Positions 30,921 to 34,279 of a stretch of 34,279 nt of DNA are shown here, piece by piece (the stretch's first letter is position 1; every line of letters begins with the position of its first letter). A program made the position numbers and the translations under genes. Origin of the DNA: Pelomyxa schiedti (lineage: Eukaryota > Evosea > Pelobiontida > Pelomyxidae); assembly GCA_020536535.1 (NCBI GenBank), contig JAHLWZ010000978.1, positions 1-34,279 on the forward strand. Reading direction: 5' to 3'. Below the pieces are notes generated by a model. It ran no database searches and was not told the origin of the DNA. It saw nothing but the letters and a program-made list of their open reading frames with translations.

Positions 30921-32686
30921 ATGCGCGAACAAGAACCAGAACAAGCGAGAGTCGAGACCCCCGTCGTACAACTGGACGTAATTCCGGCGACGCAATCGAA
31001 TGCCGATGAACACCCCAAAGTGAACGTGGTTGCCAAGTGGACGCTGTTGTTATCGAAAATGGTTATTTTGGCTTTTACTTCCGTTGGGCTGTGGAGTTAT
31101 TACGGTACTTCGATTATGCTCTCTCTCTCAAAGATCTCTTCCGACTTCTGACTGGGCGTAAGATTCACCGGGATTATTGTACCCTTTCCTTGAGACACAC
31201 TACAATTTGACGGCTTTGCAACTGGGCAAGAGCTACAGTTTATATTGCTTCCCGAACCTTTTTATGCCAGTGGCTGTGGGTGTTCTTGTAGATAAAGGGC
31301 CATTTGGCTTTGATCTGAGGTTCGCAATCATACTCACAACATTCTTAATTGGTCTGGCTTCTGTAATACAAGCAGCCTCATCAGGGGTGGTGGAGGTGTT
31401 CTTATTTGCGAGATTTGTGTTGGGATTGGGGGGTGAATCCCTCCTCTCATCACAATTTCGTGCTGCTGCAATGATATTTCGCAGTAATGAGTATGTCACA
31501 TTTTCATTTGGAGTTAATTATAGCTGTGTTATTGAGGTTGGGAATGGCCACAGGGGTACTTTTTGTCGTTGGGCAAATTGCTGCATGTTGCTTGTTTAAT
31601 ATCTCTCCAACTATAGCGGAGAACACTTCTTTGACAGTTGTTTTTATTGTAAGCATTTCCTGTCCTCAGGTATGTGCCTTAATCTCTTACAGGTAACGGC
31701 AATTGTGGCAGTACTTGCCTTTGGAGACGGTATCGTGGTAGCCCTTCTTTTCAAGTCTAAATTGAAGAGACCCAGTGCTGAAACAGTGACCAGTAGCCGG
31801 CAAAGCAATAGCAATACCTTTTCCATAAAGAGCATTTTATTGTCTACTGCTAAAGGAAGTCTCCGCTATTTACGCAAGTTTCCCTTGCGTTATTGGCTAT
31901 TACTTTTTTCGATATCTGTCCCTCTGGGAATAGTGGTTTCTCTCATGGTATCTATCCCGCCCACCTGAATTCTAATTGTACCTCATCAAAGGTTTTTTCT
32001 ACTGACCTTGCTGTAGACAAATGGGAAGTTGAACCCGTACTTGCAGCAAGATATTCTTCAGTAATGGTTATTGTACCACTAGTGCTTGGTGTTCCAGTTG
32101 GCTACCTTTTAGACAGATTCGGCCATAGGCTCACGGCTATTCTCACAGGCTGTTTTCTACAACTAGGTGCACTGTGTATTTTGGCGTTCTCAGAAACACA
32201 CTCATCAGTTGCTTATGTCTTAGTCGCCTTTGCACTCATTGGGATTACGTACACACTTTGGCCAATTGTGTGTATCTGCTAGCCTCCACGTTAACCAATG
32301 TACTTAGACTCTAGGGGCTTGCATACCTTTGTGCCTGCCAGAATCTGTTGGCGCTGTTGGAATGGGTGTATGCTATCAACTCCCACAATAATTCTTGTAA
32401 CCGGATATAGCTGGCGTACTCCTTCATGATGCTACAAAGCACTGTGTTGCCCATGATTATTGGAGCTATCAAGGACAAAACAGACAGCTACTTTGGAGGA
32501 TTGATTCTCCTTGCAGGACTTACCTTTGTGGCGCTTGTCATGGCCATATTCTGTATTATAGTGGACAGGGCACATGGTCTTGGATCCATTCAAAGAGCGA
32601 CCTGTGAAAAAATGACCGAGCCCACACACAAAGATGAGCCTAGTACAAACAATGAAGAACATGATCCGGAAGAACTATCACTTTAA
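30921..32686 (+). CDS. Major facilitator superfamily transporter, MFSD1-like
   Basis: Multi-pass carrier. Exon 1 (30921-31104) has a polar N-terminus then WTLLLSKMVILAFTSVGLWS and YY, spliced at 31163 to DSPGLLYPFLETHYNLT. Later blocks are SYSLYCFPNLFMPVAVGVLV with DKGPFG (the MFS loop 2-3 motif region), FARFVLGLGGESLLSSQF (typical of MFSD1), GVLFVVGQIAAC, GYLLDRFGHRLTAIL, FALIGITYTLWPIV, LPESVGAVGMGVCYQL and IGAIKDKTDSYFGG. The tail is acidic and soluble. About 12 helices are expected. Human MFSD1 is a lysosomal dipeptide carrier, but the substrate here is not deducible. Intron joins near 31470 and 32280-32430 are tentative. The stop lies 24 bases from the convergent MOB4 stop. Confidence 0.85.
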
Positions 32687-32710
32687 AAAAAAAATGTTTC
32701 ATACAATTTT

Positions 32711-33657
32711 TTAGAAAGACAATTTGTTGATTGGAATGATATAAGACGCAGGTGTGATGAGTTCGTACATTTGACACAGAGCAGTAAATCGGCCACACAA
32801 TCTTGTTTCCCTCTGTTTGATAAATAAGCTGGAGGAAGGAGCACGAAGAAAAACCTCAAAAGTTTGGAAGATTTCAAAGTGATGGTAAAAGGCATGCCCG
32901 AAAATCCGGTAGATCCGCCTAGCTATTGCTTTCAAATGAATAGTATCGGGAATCTTTTCACTGGGAACAATGAATCCCTAGTGCAAGTTTTTGCCTTACA
33001 CACCGGTCTGGATAGTTTGTCCTGTTACAGAGTATTTCTGTAGCACTATCTAGATTATGGAGAGCATAGTCCATGGCACAACACTTAAAAAAAGAGGTTT
33101 TAGTATTGGAACAATAAGCTAATATAGAGGGGAGGATACATCTTTTGGCGCCGATCCATGCGCCGCACAATAGAATTGCCATTGGTCTGCCTTCATCTGT
33201 GGGCAAGATGTAGCTGTACACACATTGCCAAGTGTTACCACCAAATGATTCAATTGAATTATGGTGACCCTACAGGCAACAGGGGCAAAGTGAATGAGAT
33301 CGAATTACAGAATTGGCTTGGATTTTGTTTTGTTTGCAGCCAATGAGTGGAGTGGGGGTGTATGCCTATATGAAAAACCTCAATTGCTCGTATTGCCACG
33401 ACAAAATGTCAATATCAGGGGGGCACATCACAACCGCCTTGATGTCATCCGCCAATGGCCTCGCCGCATATGGCGGAATTCCAATTACAGATTCCAGTGC
33501 TTCCTGGGCAGCAGAGTGTGCTTCTGGTTTTCTAAAAAGAAGACAACGGAGATAGATCATTATAACACTAAACAAAAACAAAAGGGCACCTGGCCTGCCA
33601 CGACACGAGGGATGTGCCCGGCACAACAAGTGATCTATCAGCCGGCGGGGTGCTCAT
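32711..33657 (-). CDS. MOB4: MOB family member 4 (phocein)
   Basis: The spliced protein starts MSTPPADRSLVVPGTS and carries YEQLRVTIIQLNHLVV, then the zinc-site Cys pair C-T-A-T-S-C-P-Q-M, DQWQFYCAAHGSAPKD, CCAMDYALHNLDSATEIL, a segment HLKAIARRIYRIFGHAFYHH (second half of the zinc site), RETRLCGRFTALCQMYELI and the end YIIPINKLSF. Intron positions were fixed by lining up with the phocein pattern C-x4-C ... H-x3-HH. All introns are GT-AG and in phase. Size is about 215 residues, as in animals. MOB4 is a core part of STRIPAK, a PP2A-containing complex that opposes Hippo/MST-type kinases. The N-terminal 20 residues are not conserved. Confidence 0.93.
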
Positions 33658-34012
33658 TCAACGAATGGTGATGACCTACTGGCGAAAAAACAAACTTTGC
33701 TCTCTGGGTTCAAGTGTTGCGCAACACCTTCGAGTACTTTGTTCAAGTGACGTATAATCCGACTTCTCAGTCAGCTTACATGACAGAGAAAGTTTTTGTT
33801 TCACTTAGTGAAACACTGGCTTCTACACAAACCGCTTGCATTTGTCACGACGCACTCATGAAATGACGAAGAGAAGGAACTTGGACAGAGAGTAAAGTCT
33901 TGGCAAACCAATCCTGAAAGTCTGACAACTTGGCACCGCCAACCACAATCCAACTTTTTCGGCTTCCACAAGCAAGAAATTGTTGGTCGACAACATACTC
34001 AATAAAGACCAT
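33658..34012. promoter_or_regulatory. Divergent region between MOB4 and the last gene
   Basis: 355 bases with no supported gene. Short frames on both strands lack homology. The downstream gene's start may lie a little earlier than 34013, so this region may include part of its 5' UTR. Confidence 0.4.
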
Positions 34013-34279
34013 ATGGCTACCAGGTCTGCGGCCCGTGGCAAAGGAGACCACGTCGTAAACGACATACCAAGGATAATCATGGAAATGCTGCTTGATATAG
34101 AGCGGCTGTTTGTCGCCCGCGCTAACGAGAACCGACTAGAAGAGGTTTACCAAACTATTTTTTTTTGTTTTGTTTTCACACTTGCAGGACTTGAGGGCCA
34201 TGCAACGCACACATGCTATGCATAGAGAGGGTCTGAGCACTACTGTTGGAACTGACCTCTTACAACTTGTTGCTACACT
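34013..34279 (+). CDS. 5' end of an unknown gene, cut by the window edge
   Basis: The ATG at 34013 begins MATRSAARGKGDHVVND, then IPRIIMEMLLDIERLFVARA and NENRLEE. A short GT-AG intron (gtttaccaaac to ttgcag, about 34145-34187) leads to DLRAMQRTHAMHREGLS and TTVGTDLLQLVAT, where the window ends. The composition is helical. The frame is also open for about 33 bases upstream of the ATG. The family is not recognised from this fragment. Confidence 0.55.

Noticed and set aside
1-34279. tRNA, rRNA, CRISPR arrays, bacterial promoters or operons
   Set aside because: No cloverleaf, repeat-spacer or operon structure was seen. The window has nuclear eukaryotic gene structure throughout.

Overview
This is a nuclear, intron-rich eukaryotic window. 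Genes are broken by many short GT-AG introns, mostly 40-110 nt, often with a CTAAC/TTAAC/CTGAC-like branch site near the 3' end. All three stop codons are used, gaps between genes are small, and AATAAA signals follow several stops. The gene set (long alpha-actinin, PP2A B55, COMMD4, eS24, CNOT11, 4EHP-type eIF4E, MFSD1-like carrier, MOB4, and a seven-helix receptor fused to a TKL kinase) fits a free-living protist. An amoebozoan is my best guess, but that is inference only.

Layout, left to right. Positions 1-878 form a palindromic element: 121-bp perfect inverted arms around a core with a 15-bp minisatellite. On the + strand follow a flavin-reductase-like gene (1140-1928), a poorly resolved stretch (1985-3094), a 7TM-TKL receptor kinase (3095-5810), alpha-actinin (6043-10328) and the PP2A regulatory B55 subunit (10482-12210). 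From 12372 to 25094 everything is on the - strand: three large genes that I cannot assign to a family (12372-15710, 16135-18691, 18914-20699), a PX-domain protein with coiled coils and a 19-proline run (20909-23906), and COMMD4 (24131-25094). Ribosomal protein eS24 (25512-26192) is +. CNOT11 (26359-28744) and a 4EHP-like eIF4E (29016-30666) are -. An MFSD1-like transporter (30921-32686) is +, MOB4/phocein (32711-33657) is -, and a truncated + gene starts at 34013 and runs off the window.

The genes are mostly unrelated housekeeping and signalling genes. One pair makes functional sense: 4EHP and CNOT11 are neighbours on the same strand, and in animals 4EHP and the CCR4-NOT complex act together in mRNA repression. 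Gene models were built by eye from conserved protein blocks and splice consensus. Exon edges are firm for flavin reductase, alpha-actinin, COMMD4, eS24, MOB4 and most of the 4EHP gene, and approximate elsewhere.
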